Shown here one piece after another: positions 1 through 8,318 of a DNA stretch of 28,473 bases. The stretch is taken from IMG/VR virus record IMGVR_UViG_3300025155_000032, positions 1-28,473 of that record. One strand, written 5' to 3'. Below the pieces are notes generated by a model, which worked only from the letters and a program-made list of their open reading frames with translations, was not told the origin of the DNA and ran no database searches. The position numbers were made by a program, and so were the translations under genes. Every line of letters starts with the position of its first letter. The stretch's first letter is position 1. Origin of the DNA: a virus.

Positions 1-57
1 CAGCAGCGTCAGAGCCGAAACACGGTCCGCGCCAACCAGAAAGCGCACGCGTACTGA
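1..57 (+). CDS. 3' end of an upstream phage tail gene (partial)
   Basis: The first 18 codons of the window read openly in frame 1, end in QKAHAY and stop at a TGA that overlaps the ATG of the next gene (55-57 against 57-59). The same overlap style runs through the whole baseplate operon, so this is very probably the last part of a coding gene in the same transcript. In phages with this gene order, the tape measure or another tail protein usually precedes the Dit-like gene. Too little is visible to assign a product. Confidence 0.6.
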   Translation, partial: QQRQSRNTVRANQKAHAY

Positions 58-755
58 TGCCCGACACGCAGCGCATCTGGATCTTTGGCGAAGGCAAGGC
101 GCCGTTCATGTTCGATGCCGTGCTGAGCGAGGACCACAGCTCGGAGACCGTCATCACCCGGAGCCCGGTCGAGACCGGCGTGCCGATGTCGGACCACGCC
201 TACCAGGAGGGCGACCGACTGGAGATCGAGGCTGGCATCGGCGACATCTGGCTGGGTATGCGCACGGACGTCGAGGTCGAGGTCGGCGAGGAGGGCGCGA
301 TCCTGGCGACGTCCAAGGATGCGGCTGACATGGCCTGGCTGCAGGGCGAGGGCGGCGGCGATGCTTCGACGCGCAGTCAACGCGCCTTCCAGATGCTGCG
401 CGGCCTGAAGCGCTCCCTGGAACCGTTCGGCGTTCAGACCGGGCTGTTGTTCTACCCGGAGATGATGATCGAGCGCCTGACCTGTCGTCAGGACAAGGAC
501 ACGTCGGCGGTTCTCTACTTCCGGGTGTCGCTGGTCGAGGTGCTCAGGTTCGGGACCGAGACCGTCACCTTCCCGCCGCGCAAGGCCGGCAAGACGAAGC
601 GCCAGGCGTCAAAGAAGGCCGACGGTGGCGAGAAGAAGTCTGCCGCCGTGACCGAGAGCGAAAAGGCGATGTCGGCGGCGTTCTCGGCGTTCGGCGACAA
701 GGTGAAGAGCCTGCGCGACGACATCCTCGGCGCCGTCGGGATCGGTGGTGGCTGA
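57..755 (+). CDS. Dit-like phage tail/baseplate protein
   Basis: A 232-residue protein, first of the intact baseplate genes. Residues about 17-55 have the pattern FDAVLSEDHSSETVITRSPV followed by ETGVPMSDHAYQEGDRLEIE. This is typical of the Dit-like N-terminal domain, a beta-sandwich that forms the ring joining tail tube to baseplate in phages with simple tails. The C-terminal third is rich in Lys and Ala (about 175-215) and looks like a flexible helical tail. The ATG overlaps the previous stop, and the stop shares a base with the next ATG at 755, so translation is probably coupled. The role comes from family knowledge plus position just before the hub and spike genes. Confidence 0.8.
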   Translation: MPDTQRIWIFGEGKAPFMFDAVLSEDHSSETVITRSPVETGVPMSDHAYQEGDRLEIEAGIGDIWLGMRTDVEVEVGEEGAILATSKDAADMAWLQGEGGGDASTRSQRAFQMLRGLKRSLEPFGVQTGLLFYPEMMIERLTCRQDKDTSAVLYFRVSLVEVLRFGTETVTFPPRKAGKTKRQASKKADGGEKKSAAVTESEKAMSAAFSAFGDKVKSLRDDILGAVGIGGG

Positions 756-1714
756 TGGCGCTGCAGTGGCGCCGCGTCGTTGACGTCGCGGTGGGCGCGC
801 TCGAGCCGGGCGACACGCTGGTGCGCGGGTTCAAGGTCACGGACTCGGCCAGCAAGCCGGGCCCGCGCATCCAGTTCGAGATCACCAAGACGCTGCGCAG
901 CTCGCTCAACACGGCGAAGGTCCGCATCTTCAACCTGAGCGCCGACAACCGCGGCCGCATCAAGGGGGAGTATCAGGACATCGTCGTCAACGCCGGCTAC
1001 GAGGGCAGCGCGCTGTTGCTGTTCAGGGGGCAGATCCGAACGGTCGGCACGCCCAGCGACGGCACCGACGACATCACTGAGATCGACGCCGCCGACGGCG
1101 ATCGCGACGCCCGCAAGTCGATCGTGAACTTCACGCTGTCGGCCGGCACGACCACCGCTCAGGAGCTCGACAAGATCGTGGGGTCGTTCGAGCGAACCAC
1201 GAAGGGCCACGTCGTCATCAAGAACAAGAAGCGGCTCCGCGGCAAGGTGGTCTGCGGCCGCGCCACCGACGCGCTCGACAAGATGGCGGCCGACGGCGAC
1301 GCGCACTGGTCGTTCCAGGACGGGCGCCTCGACATCGTCCGTGCCGACTCGACCCTGCCGACCGAGGCGATCGTCATCCGCGCCGACACCGGCATGCAGG
1401 AGGCACCCGAGGTCGACGACAAGGGCATCAAGGTGAAGTGCTTCCTGAACCCGCGCATCCGCTGCAACGGAAAGATCCAGCTCGACAACCGCGACATCAA
1501 GCTGAAGGTGGCCAGGGAGCGGGAACGCGCGCCCGGCGCGAAGAAACCAACGAAGGCGCCGAAGGCCAAGAACCTGGCGCGGCTTGACCCTCTAGGCGTG
1601 TACAAGGTTTACAAGGTCATTCACAAGGGCGACACCCGCAGCAATGAGTGGGTGTCCGAGGTCTTCGCCGAGGCGCTCGACAAGACGATCCCGGCCGGAA
1701 GGGTGGCCGCCTGA
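755..1714 (+). CDS. Baseplate hub protein (gp27/gpD-like)
   Basis: A 319-residue protein that probably forms the trimeric hub linking the tail tube to the central spike. Visible features fit hub proteins of Mu gpP / T4 gp27 type: an early beta-rich part with IQFEITKTLRSSLNTAKVRIFNLS (split here only by position, about residues 43-66), then a GYEG...LLFRGQIRTV segment about residues 90-107. A more variable Lys-rich C-terminal region follows. It lies between the Dit-like and spike genes, the usual hub position. Both ends overlap neighbours (ATG at 755; TGA 1712-1714 against ATG 1714). A general 'phage protein D' label is the alternative; both names describe the same job. Confidence 0.75.
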   Translation: MALQWRRVVDVAVGALEPGDTLVRGFKVTDSASKPGPRIQFEITKTLRSSLNTAKVRIFNLSADNRGRIKGEYQDIVVNAGYEGSALLLFRGQIRTVGTPSDGTDDITEIDAADGDRDARKSIVNFTLSAGTTTAQELDKIVGSFERTTKGHVVIKNKKRLRGKVVCGRATDALDKMAADGDAHWSFQDGRLDIVRADSTLPTEAIVIRADTGMQEAPEVDDKGIKVKCFLNPRIRCNGKIQLDNRDIKLKVARERERAPGAKKPTKAPKAKNLARLDPLGVYKVYKVIHKGDTRSNEWVSEVFAEALDKTIPAGRVAA

Positions 1715-2403
1715 TGGACGCCGAAGGCGCTCAGGACTTGCAGCGCGAGGAAGAACTGGCAGCGACGCCCGAGGACGCCGCCGCGGCCGCGGTGCGCGCG
1801 CACGTCAGCGATCTCCACACGGCGCTACCCGGAATCATCAAGGCGTTCGATCCGGTGACGCAGACGGCGAAGGTGCAGCCGGCGATCAAACGCCTGTGGA
1901 TCGAGGCCGGATTCTTGCCGCTGCCCGAGCTCGTCGACGTTCCAGTGCAGTTCCCGAGGGGCGGCGGCTTCGCGCTGACCTTCCCGGTCGCTGCCGGCGA
2001 CGAGTGCCTTGTCGTGTTCTCGGAGCGGGCGATCGACAACTGGCACCACGCTGGCGGCGTTCAGGAGCCGAGCGAATACAGGCTGCACGACCTCAGCGAC
2101 GGCTTCGCTTTCCTCGGCTTCACGTCCAGGCCGCGCGCGCTGACGCCTCCGCCGTCGGGTGACGCCGCCGAACTCCGCACACTGGACGGAGCGACGGTCG
2201 TGCGTGTCGAGGCCGGGGTGGTGGTGCTCGGCCAGGCTGCCGGCGCCGAGCCCGCCGTGAAGGGCGACGTGCTGACGGCGATCCTCGAGTTGCTCAAGAC
2301 CCACGTGCACAGCGGTGTCACGACCGGCGGCGGCGTCAGCGGCACCGCGCCAGCACTGGCCGCGCTCCCCGACCCGCGCGCAACGAAGGTCAGGGTGTTC
2401 TGA
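1714..2403 (+). CDS. Gp138-type membrane-puncturing spike protein
   Basis: A 229-residue protein. Near residues 35-55 it shows LPGIIKAFDPVTQTAKVQPA, the characteristic start of the Gp138 N-terminal OB-fold. This family forms the trimeric spike at the tip of contractile tails and pierces the outer membrane. The C-terminal part is a repetitive beta stretch (TLDGATVVRVEAGVVVLG) that ends with a His-containing LLKTHVHSG segment, as expected for a beta-helical spike tip carrying metal-binding His. The in-frame open frame extends back to 1648, but the ATG at 1714 overlaps the hub stop exactly as in the neighbouring genes, so I use it. The TGA overlaps the next ATG at 2403. Confidence 0.85.
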   Translation: MDAEGAQDLQREEELAATPEDAAAAAVRAHVSDLHTALPGIIKAFDPVTQTAKVQPAIKRLWIEAGFLPLPELVDVPVQFPRGGGFALTFPVAAGDECLVVFSERAIDNWHHAGGVQEPSEYRLHDLSDGFAFLGFTSRPRALTPPPSGDAAELRTLDGATVVRVEAGVVVLGQAAGAEPAVKGDVLTAILELLKTHVHSGVTTGGGVSGTAPALAALPDPRATKVRVF

Positions 2404-3257
2404 TGCTCGAGGTCCCGTTCACCAGCGACTACGACCAGCGCTTCGTCACGCAGCTCGGTGACGAGAAGTACGTCATCGACTCGCGGTGGAACGAGCGCGG
2501 CAAGACGCGGAGCTTCGACCTGACGCGCGACTCCGACCAGGTCAAGCTGCTGGCCGGCGCGCCGATGCAGATCGGGCAGGACATCCTGGCGCCGTATGCG
2601 TTGGGCATTGGCGCGCTGCTCGTCACCGACCTGACCAGGAAGAACACCGACGCCGGCCCCGAGGACCTCGGCACGCGCGTCATCGTCACCTGGCTGAGCC
2701 CGGACGAGATGGCCGCGATCAAGGCCGCGCTGGGACCGGCCGGCGCCAGCATCGTGGCCAGCGGCGCGGTGCCGCCGATCGTGAGCGGCGGTGGTTCAAG
2801 CGGATCTGGCGGCGGGAGCAGCGGCGGTGGCTCCGGCAGCGGTGGCACGACCGTCAACACCACTGTGAACACCTTCAACATGACCGGCGGCGCCGGCTTC
2901 GGCACCGGCACCGAGATCCTGGGCGACAGCTCGGGCGACCAGATTCTCGTCGCGCGCTTCCCGCAGAACCCCGGTCTCAACCCGAACCCGACCATCAGCC
3001 TGACGGGCGGGTTCTTCGGCACCGGAAGCGGCACGGTGCGCATCTACGTCGGCGGCATCCTGGAGGCCCGTAACTCTGTCGGCACGCCGAGCGGCACGCT
3101 GGTCGCCACCATCGCGGTGTCAGGCGCCGAGGCCGCCTATTGGTTCGACCAGGCGCTGGCCAACCCCGGCGGCATCGTGCCGGTCAAGATCACGATCCAG
3201 TCCGCGGCGCCGGCCACCGACCTCGAGATCAACACCCTACAGGGGGCGCTGGGCTGA
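2403..3257 (+). CDS. Baseplate plug protein (Pam3 gp18-like) with C-terminal extension
   Basis: A 284-residue protein in two parts. Residues 1 to about 110 (MLEVPFTSDYDQRFVTQLGD, then IDSRWNERGKTRSFDL and ALGIGALLVTDL) match the small plug protein known from cyanophage Pam3 gp18 and relatives, which are usually little more than 100 residues and sit inside the baseplate. A Gly/Ser linker follows at about 129-148, then a beta-rich domain of about 135 residues with VNTTVNTFNMTGGAGF and FFGTGSGTVRIYVGG. The extension is unusual for a plug; it resembles fibre or decoration modules and may project from the baseplate. The start overlaps the spike stop, and the stop overlaps the next ATG at 3257. Confidence 0.75.
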   Translation: MLEVPFTSDYDQRFVTQLGDEKYVIDSRWNERGKTRSFDLTRDSDQVKLLAGAPMQIGQDILAPYALGIGALLVTDLTRKNTDAGPEDLGTRVIVTWLSPDEMAAIKAALGPAGASIVASGAVPPIVSGGGSSGSGGGSSGGGSGSGGTTVNTTVNTFNMTGGAGFGTGTEILGDSSGDQILVARFPQNPGLNPNPTISLTGGFFGTGSGTVRIYVGGILEARNSVGTPSGTLVATIAVSGAEAAYWFDQALANPGGIVPVKITIQSAAPATDLEINTLQGALG

Positions 3258-3664
3258 TGGCGACGGCGAGGGTCAGGCGGCTGGATCGGGACAACGACGC
3301 CACGTTCGGCAAGGGCGCGCGGAACTACGCCAGCGACAGCGAGTCAACCGAGCAGCGGCTGCTGTGCTACCTGCGTGGCATCGGCGGCGAATACTTCCTC
3401 GACACGACGCGGTTCATCCCCTGGTTCCAGGCCGAGGACAGCGACGTCAAGCCGATCATGGGAGCCAACGGGCCGCGCGATCTCGCGTACGCCGAGGCGC
3501 TCATTAAGGCTGGCATTCTTGGGGTCGACGGAATCGCATCTCTAGACTCGTTCTCTGTGAGCTTTGACGCCAACACGCGCCACATGTCCATCTCGGCCGA
3601 GGTGACGGACGACGACGGCAATCCGATCGTGTTGCAGCAGTTCGATCCGCTCGGGGGTGGCTGA
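3257..3664 (+). CDS. Baseplate wedge protein, gp25-like
   Basis: A 135-residue protein between the plug and the baseplate J gene, where gp25/W-type wedge proteins normally lie. It has a gp25-like flow: an N-terminal stretch with conserved YLRGIGGEYFLDTTRFIPWF, then GPRDLAYAEALIKAGILGVDGIASL (about 76-100) and a final beta-hairpin SISAEVTDDDGNPIVL. These proteins help join the wedge to the tail tube and sheath. The open frame extends upstream to 3140, but ATG 3257 overlaps the previous stop (3255-3257) and gives the expected length. The stop overlaps the ATG of the J gene at 3664. Confidence 0.75.
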   Translation: MATARVRRLDRDNDATFGKGARNYASDSESTEQRLLCYLRGIGGEYFLDTTRFIPWFQAEDSDVKPIMGANGPRDLAYAEALIKAGILGVDGIASLDSFSVSFDANTRHMSISAEVTDDDGNPIVLQQFDPLGGG

Positions 3665-4863
3665 TGGCGGGCCCCACCATCGACGGGACCGGCTTCAACC
3701 TCCACAAGTACGGCGGCGAGACCGGGCTGCAGGGCTGGCTCGACGAGCTCATCGACGAGCACAAGGCCACCTACGGCGACGACATCGACGTCAGCCCGGA
3801 GTCTCCCGACGGCGAGTGGCTGTCGAAGGAGGCGCAGGCGCGCAACGACATCGAGCAGATCGCGCTGACGCTCTACAACATGAACGCGCCGGCGGGTGCG
3901 GTGGGCGCGGCGCTGTCGCGGCTGGTGCAGCTCAACGGAATCACGCGCAAGGCGGCGCAGTTCTCGACGGTGGCGATCACGCTGGGCGGCACGCCGACAA
4001 CCGTCATCCCGGCCGGGTCGCTGTTCGACGATCCCGACGATCCCGACCTGCCGCCGTTCGAGACCGCGGCCGAGTACATCATCGGTGGCGGCGGTACGGT
4101 GACCGGTCAGGGCATCTGCACCGAGGCGGGCCCGTTCAACGTCAGCTCGGGGAGGCTGGACCGCATCCTCGACGTGATCTCGGGCTGGGACACCGTCACC
4201 AACACCGCGGCGGCCACGCCGGGGCGACTGGTCGAGGAGGATCCGATCCTGCGCGTGCGGCGCGCGGAGTCGGTGGCGATGCCGTCGCAGAGCATGCTCG
4301 ACGGGCTCTACGCCGCGCTGGCGAACCTCGATGGCGTCGATGACGTCGTCGTGTACGAGAACCCGACCGGCTCTTACAACGCCAAGGGCGACCCGCCGCA
4401 CAGCATCCACGTCATCATCGACGGCGGTCTCGCGGCCGACATCGCCAACGCCATCTGGGTCAAGGCGTCGATGGGATGCACAAAGGTCGGCAATGTCAGC
4501 GATACGGTGACGGATTCGCAGGGTAACCCGCAGGAGATGCGGTGGGACGTGCCGGTTGACCTGGACGTCTACATCACGGTCGCGCTGAGCCGAACGCCGA
4601 ACCCATTCGAGGAGGCGTCGATCAAGGCTGCCCTGCTCGCCTTCGGGAACGAGACGTCGCGCATCGGCAAGGACGTGCCGTGGGGTGATCTGTTCTCTCC
4701 GGTCAACGACCTGGAGATCACGGGAGGGCCTGGTCAGCCGAGCATTCTGTCGATCAAAGTCGGGGACGCGCCGGGGCCGACGCTGCAGCAGGATCTAAGC
4801 GTCGAATTCAACGAGCGCCCGCGCTACGACGATGCCAACATCGATGTCGTGGTCGGACCATGA
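3664..4863 (+). CDS. Baseplate J/gp47-family protein
   Basis: A 399-residue wedge protein. It has the family's typical sequence course: an N-terminal LNGITRKAAQFSTVAITLGG followed by TPTTVIPAGSLFDD, the beta-strand region just before the 'eyiiggggt' segment, then GRLVEEDPILRVRRAESVAM (about residues 188-207), which is the conserved E-x-D-x-x-x-R-x-R motif of J proteins. After that come LANLDGVDDVVVYEN and a C-terminal region with SRIGKDVPWGDLFSPV. J forms the wedge arms that close the baseplate ring and carry the fibres. It overlaps its upstream neighbour at 3664 and its downstream neighbour at 4860-4863 (ATGA). Confidence 0.88.
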   Translation: MAGPTIDGTGFNLHKYGGETGLQGWLDELIDEHKATYGDDIDVSPESPDGEWLSKEAQARNDIEQIALTLYNMNAPAGAVGAALSRLVQLNGITRKAAQFSTVAITLGGTPTTVIPAGSLFDDPDDPDLPPFETAAEYIIGGGGTVTGQGICTEAGPFNVSSGRLDRILDVISGWDTVTNTAAATPGRLVEEDPILRVRRAESVAMPSQSMLDGLYAALANLDGVDDVVVYENPTGSYNAKGDPPHSIHVIIDGGLAADIANAIWVKASMGCTKVGNVSDTVTDSQGNPQEMRWDVPVDLDVYITVALSRTPNPFEEASIKAALLAFGNETSRIGKDVPWGDLFSPVNDLEITGGPGQPSILSIKVGDAPGPTLQQDLSVEFNERPRYDDANIDVVVGP

Positions 4864-5516
4864 GCGTCGATCCGGAATCCGGCGAGACGATCCCGGAAGG
4901 CGCGAGCGTGCCGTTCCCCGATCCCGGCGAGACCGCGCAGGACTACGACGCGCAGGCGCAAGCCGAGGTGCTGACGCAGTACCAGGAATCGCCGAAGCTC
5001 AAAGCGACGATCACGGCGCTGATGGCGGGCTGGCAGGCGATCGAGGACTGCCTGGTGCAGATTCCCGGCCTGCGCGATCCGGCGACGGCGACTGACGTCA
5101 ACCTGGATCGCGTCGGCGAGCTCGTCGGCCAGTCGCGCGTCCTCACGACCGGGACCGAGCTGTCCGACGCCGAGTACCGCACGTTCATCGCGCTGCGCAT
5201 CCTGCGCAACAAGGCGATTGGGTCGGGGCCGGAGTTCGTTGCCGCGCTGGAAGCCATCCTCGACCCGATTGCGTTCCGGTTCGTCGACCTCGGCGGCATG
5301 GCGGTGCTCATCGAGATCGCGACCGGCGCGCCGCCGTCCGATGACCAGATTGCGGCGCTCGATCACGGTCCGATCCCGCGCGCGATGGCCGTGGGCGTTG
5401 GACGGACTTGGTACGACCCCGAGGACGTGTTCGGGTTCGAAGAGGACGACGACGCGATCGGGTTCGGCGAGGTTGGAGACCCGGGCTTCGGAGGGGGCCT
5501 TGCCGAAATCTTCTAG
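4860..5516 (+). CDS. DUF2612-like tail/baseplate protein
   Basis: A 218-residue protein directly after baseplate J, in the position of the tail protein I/gp48-like component. The central part fits DUF2612-type tail proteins: a short helix-rich start (LTQYQESPKLKATITALMAG), DVNLDRVGELVGQSR about residues 78-92, then LSDAEYRTFIALRILRNKAI about 101-120 and EFVAALEAILD. The C-terminal end is acidic and Gly-rich (FGFEEDDDAIGFGEVGDPGF). It probably caps the wedge and helps attach fibres. The ATGA overlap with the J gene implies coupling. Its last 17 bases also hold the TTG start of the following endonuclease. Confidence 0.75.
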   Translation: MSVDPESGETIPEGASVPFPDPGETAQDYDAQAQAEVLTQYQESPKLKATITALMAGWQAIEDCLVQIPGLRDPATATDVNLDRVGELVGQSRVLTTGTELSDAEYRTFIALRILRNKAIGSGPEFVAALEAILDPIAFRFVDLGGMAVLIEIATGAPPSDDQIAALDHGPIPRAMAVGVGRTWYDPEDVFGFEEDDDAIGFGEVGDPGFGGGLAEIF

Positions 5517-6135
5517 GCAGGTGCAGCGGGGGCCGTGTGCGGTACGCGGCTGTCAGTTGCCGATCAGGGCGCGCGGTCTGTGCTGGCCGTGCTACCAGCG
5601 CCTTCGCTATCACGGTCGGTTGGACACGAAGTGGCGACCGGCCGTTGAGAATCCGGCCATTCCGGGAACGATGCTGATCCCGATCTCCAAGGGGATGAGC
5701 GCGATCGTGGACGCGGCGGATGCCGAGATCGTCAGCAAATGGAGGTGGTCGGCTCGCCCGGCAGGGCGGACTGTGTATGCGCAGCGTATCGATCACGGGA
5801 GAAAAATCGACCTGCACCGATTCCTCTGGCGTCACTGGGGCATGCCGGAAACGCCCGAGATCGACCATGAGAACAACGACGGGCTCGACTGCCGGCGCGA
5901 GAATCTGCGACCCGCTACCCACATGCAGAACATGTGGAACCAACGCATATCGATTGACAACACGAGTGGCGTCAAGGGCGTCTGCTTCGACAAGGCGCGA
6001 GGGAAGTGGTCTGCCGACATTCGAGCCGGGGAGACGCGCCTACGCCTGGGTCGATTCGATTCTATCGAAGACGCTGCCGCAGCGTATCGCGCGGCCGCTG
6101 AACGACTGCATGGCGAGTTCGCCAGGGCTGCATAG
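5500..6135 (+). CDS. HNH endonuclease with AP2 DNA-binding domain (homing type)
   Basis: A 211-residue protein. Residues 13-31 carry two Cys pairs (C13, C18, C28, C31) that could bind zinc. An HNH_3-type core follows, with H106 (DLHRFLWRHWG), the EIDHENNDGLDCRRENLRP segment (D122-H123, N135) and HMQN at 141-144. An AP2 domain spans about 155-205 (SGVKGVCFDKARGKWSADIR, then LGRFDSIEDAAAAYRAAA). This is the usual make-up of free-standing phage homing endonucleases. The open frame runs back to 5218, but only TTG 5500 has a good SD (GGAGGGGG at about 5490) and keeps just the recognisable protein; GTG 5521 is the alternative. It is probably a mobile gene inserted between tail genes. Confidence 0.8.
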   Translation: MPKSSRQVQRGPCAVRGCQLPIRARGLCWPCYQRLRYHGRLDTKWRPAVENPAIPGTMLIPISKGMSAIVDAADAEIVSKWRWSARPAGRTVYAQRIDHGRKIDLHRFLWRHWGMPETPEIDHENNDGLDCRRENLRPATHMQNMWNQRISIDNTSGVKGVCFDKARGKWSADIRAGETRLRLGRFDSIEDAAAAYRAAAERLHGEFARAA

Positions 6136-6147
6136 GAGGCACGACGA

Positions 6148-7347
6148 ATGGCACGCGCAACGAAACCGCCAGTACGAGACGCATGGGGCAGCTCGGCATC
6201 CGGCAGCCCAGACATCGTCGAGGCGCCTTACGTCGGCACCGGCTGGCCGGCGTCGAGCATGGATCCGGTCAAGCCGCCTCGCGGGTATTTCAACTTCGAG
6301 CAGAACCGACTCGATAACGGATTGATCTACGTGCTCCAGCACGGCATCCCAGACTGGGATCTGAACGAGGACAGCTACGACGTCGGCGATTTCCTCCGCA
6401 GCACGGACAATAGGTTTTATCAACTCGTCGGGACGGCAACGCCAGGGCAAGCCCCGCACACCGACCCAACGAACTGGCATTTGTGCCTGAGACTACCGCG
6501 ACCGATGACGGGCGAGACGGCGGCCGACGCGACCGCGGCTTGGCGAAACGCATGGGGCTTCCGTGTCACCGGCAAGGACCACTACGGCTTCGACGCGGGG
6601 CAGCTTCTCGACTTTCGCGAGACATGGATGGGCGGCGGTTCGGTAGTCCAGCAGACCGCGACTGGGACCGGTCTGTTGCTGGGCGACTGGAACTACCGCA
6701 TCAACAATGGCGGCGGGACCGTCGGCGGCATCTTCGGGAACGGCCCGTGGGGAACGGACCTGACGACGCACCCTTGGGGGCCGATCCTCGGTGTCAACGC
6801 GTTCGGGCAGAGCACCGATGCGATTTCCGTCGTCGAGACAGCGAAGCCGATCATCAAGGTGTCGCAGGCGTCGCTGGTGTTCGAGGTGAACTTCAGCATC
6901 AACGGCGCGAGCGGGCCGCAGAGCAACACCGGCTTGGCGGTTGGCCTTGGCGATGGAACGCTTGTCACCAACGGTACGACCGGGCCCACGCTGCCCACTG
7001 CCCACGGCGCATGGATAGAGCGGGCGCCAGGCAACGCAAATTGGCTGGCCGTTAGTAAGCCGAATGGTGGGGCGGCAGTCGGATCAAATAGCGGCGTCGC
7101 GGTCGCCAGGGATGCGCCGCACCGATACCGTTGCTACGTGATTGGAACGTCCGACTCCGCCGACAGCAACGCCCGTGTGATTCACATGATCGACGGCGTC
7201 GTCGTCGCGAACGATCTGGTCTCGCTTTCGAACCAGACGCTGTCCCCGTTTGTACGCGCGGCCGCGAATCAGGGCGAGGTGTGTCTGATCAATGTCGGAC
7301 CGATGCGCGTCCAGGCGAGGCTGGCGGCGTTCGACACGCTGCTTTAG
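6148..7347 (+). CDS. Phage tail fibre/receptor-binding protein
   Basis: A 399-residue protein. The N-terminal region has PPRGYFNFEQNRLDNGLIYV (about 43-62), then YDVGDFLRSTDNRFYQLVGT and a TDPTNWH ending. This 'GDFVR..DG.FYQ....P' unit, in which a Trp closes the motif, is common at the N-terminus of phage tail fibres and attaches them to the baseplate. The rest is beta-rich and Gly/Asn-rich without clear enzyme motifs, consistent with a receptor-binding tip. The SD is GGAGG at about 6136-6140. The last codon overlaps the stop of the convergent lipoprotein gene by 4 bases. There is no signal peptide, unlike the fibre-like gene at 9713. Confidence 0.7.
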   Translation: MARATKPPVRDAWGSSASGSPDIVEAPYVGTGWPASSMDPVKPPRGYFNFEQNRLDNGLIYVLQHGIPDWDLNEDSYDVGDFLRSTDNRFYQLVGTATPGQAPHTDPTNWHLCLRLPRPMTGETAADATAAWRNAWGFRVTGKDHYGFDAGQLLDFRETWMGGGSVVQQTATGTGLLLGDWNYRINNGGGTVGGIFGNGPWGTDLTTHPWGPILGVNAFGQSTDAISVVETAKPIIKVSQASLVFEVNFSINGASGPQSNTGLAVGLGDGTLVTNGTTGPTLPTAHGAWIERAPGNANWLAVSKPNGGAAVGSNSGVAVARDAPHRYRCYVIGTSDSADSNARVIHMIDGVVVANDLVSLSNQTLSPFVRAAANQGEVCLINVGPMRVQARLAAFDTLL

Positions 7348-8318
7348 TTGCACGTCGAGCAGGAAAGAACGCAGAGGCCCCTGTCTGCGGCGGCCTGGCT
7401 GCCAGTGCCCTTGTGGTCGGGGAACCAGCACTCGGAGGCGACATCGCAGTCGAAGCAGAGGTAGCCGTCGCGTGATGTGATGACCCCTGCAGGTTGATAG
7501 CAGGGCGATCGATTTGGCGAGAAGCCGCAGTTCGGAGCGCCGCTCCCGCTCCCGCCGGCGCCAGCCGATCCTGTCGCATTACCTGCGCCGGTAGTATTCC
7601 CCGTCCCTGTGGTGCCCCCGGTCCCTGCCCCGGTCGTATTCCCAGCGCCGCCAGCGCCGCTCGCGCTCATGCAAACCCCGTTCATGCACGTTCCGTTGCA
7701 CGGTCGACTACACCCTCCGCAGTGCGTGTTGCTGGCCTGGATGTCGACGCACTGGTTGTTGCAGATCATCTGACCTGTGGACGGGCAACCGGCCGGCGTG
7801 CAGACACCGTTCGAACAGGTGCCGTTGCAGGGCCTGCCGCAGCCACCGCAGTGGGCGATGTTCGTCTTCGTGTCGATGCAGGCGCTGTTGCAGTACATCT
7901 GCCCCGGCACGGCGCAGCCGCACGCGCCGTTGATGCATGTCGATCCGCCGGAGCACGGCCCGCAACCGCCGGCCCCACCGCCACCCTGGCCCGTGACGTT
8001 GCCGGTGCCGGTCGTTCCGCCGCGCCCGGCGACAGCCGATCCGCCGCCGCCCGCGTTGCCCCCGGCGCCGCCGCCCGCCAGGCGCACGCAGATGTTGGAC
8101 GCGCACGTCAGGCCAGCGTCGCAAGTCGAGTTGCCGTAGCAACTGCAGGTCTCGGCGCCCGCGGGGCAGGCGCTGGCGCCGCCGGATCCGCCGGCCCCCA
8201 TCGCTCCGGCCTCGCCGCTAGCGCCCGCGCCGCCGTCGCCTAGCATCGCGGTTTCGACATCGCCGCAGCCGATCGCCGCGAGCACAACCAGCGCCACCGT
8301 TCTCATCGCGTTCTTCAT
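7344..8318 (-). CDS. Gly/Cys-rich lipoprotein, myxobacterial style (moron candidate)
   Basis: A 324-residue predicted surface lipoprotein. It begins MKNAMRTVALVVLAAIGCGD, a signal peptide ending in a lipobox-like AIGC, so C18 is the likely lipid-bearing Cys. Long Gly/Ala/Thr tracts follow (about 27-49, 81-117, 219-258) that look like flexible surface linkers. Between them are Cys-rich modules, including a tandem 43-residue repeat with CGGCGRPCNGTC-type motifs, similar to Stig1-like modules in Myxococcota lipoproteins. It runs opposite to the tail genes and looks like host cargo rather than a virion part. The SD (AGGAGA) sits about 8 bases upstream of the ATG. Function is unknown; adhesion or surface masking would fit. 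Confidence 0.75.
   Translation of the reverse strand: MKNAMRTVALVVLAAIGCGDVETAMLGDGGAGASGEAGAMGAGGSGGASACPAGAETCSCYGNSTCDAGLTCASNICVRLAGGGAGGNAGGGGSAVAGRGGTTGTGNVTGQGGGGAGGCGPCSGGSTCINGACGCAVPGQMYCNSACIDTKTNIAHCGGCGRPCNGTCSNGVCTPAGCPSTGQMICNNQCVDIQASNTHCGGCSRPCNGTCMNGVCMSASGAGGAGNTTGAGTGGTTGTGNTTGAGNATGSAGAGGSGSGAPNCGFSPNRSPCYQPAGVITSRDGYLCFDCDVASECWFPDHKGTGSQAAADRGLCVLSCSTCN
7662..7919 (-). repeat. Tandem 43-codon Cys-module repeat inside the lipoprotein gene
   Basis: Residues 134-176 and 177-219 of the lipoprotein are two adjacent diverged copies. Both contain PGQMYCN/TGQMICN, then C-[IV]-D, then H-C-G-G-C-x-R-P-C-N-G-T-C and N-G-V-C at matching positions. The copies correspond to 7791-7919 and 7662-7790. 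A further partial module may precede them around residues 118-133. Confidence 0.7.

Noticed and set aside
515-1306. Long minus-strand frames opposite the baseplate operon (also 3367-4410, 26059-27351)
   Set aside because: They mirror strong plus-strand genes, are Arg/Val/Asp-rich in the way of GC-rich antisense frames, and show no domains.
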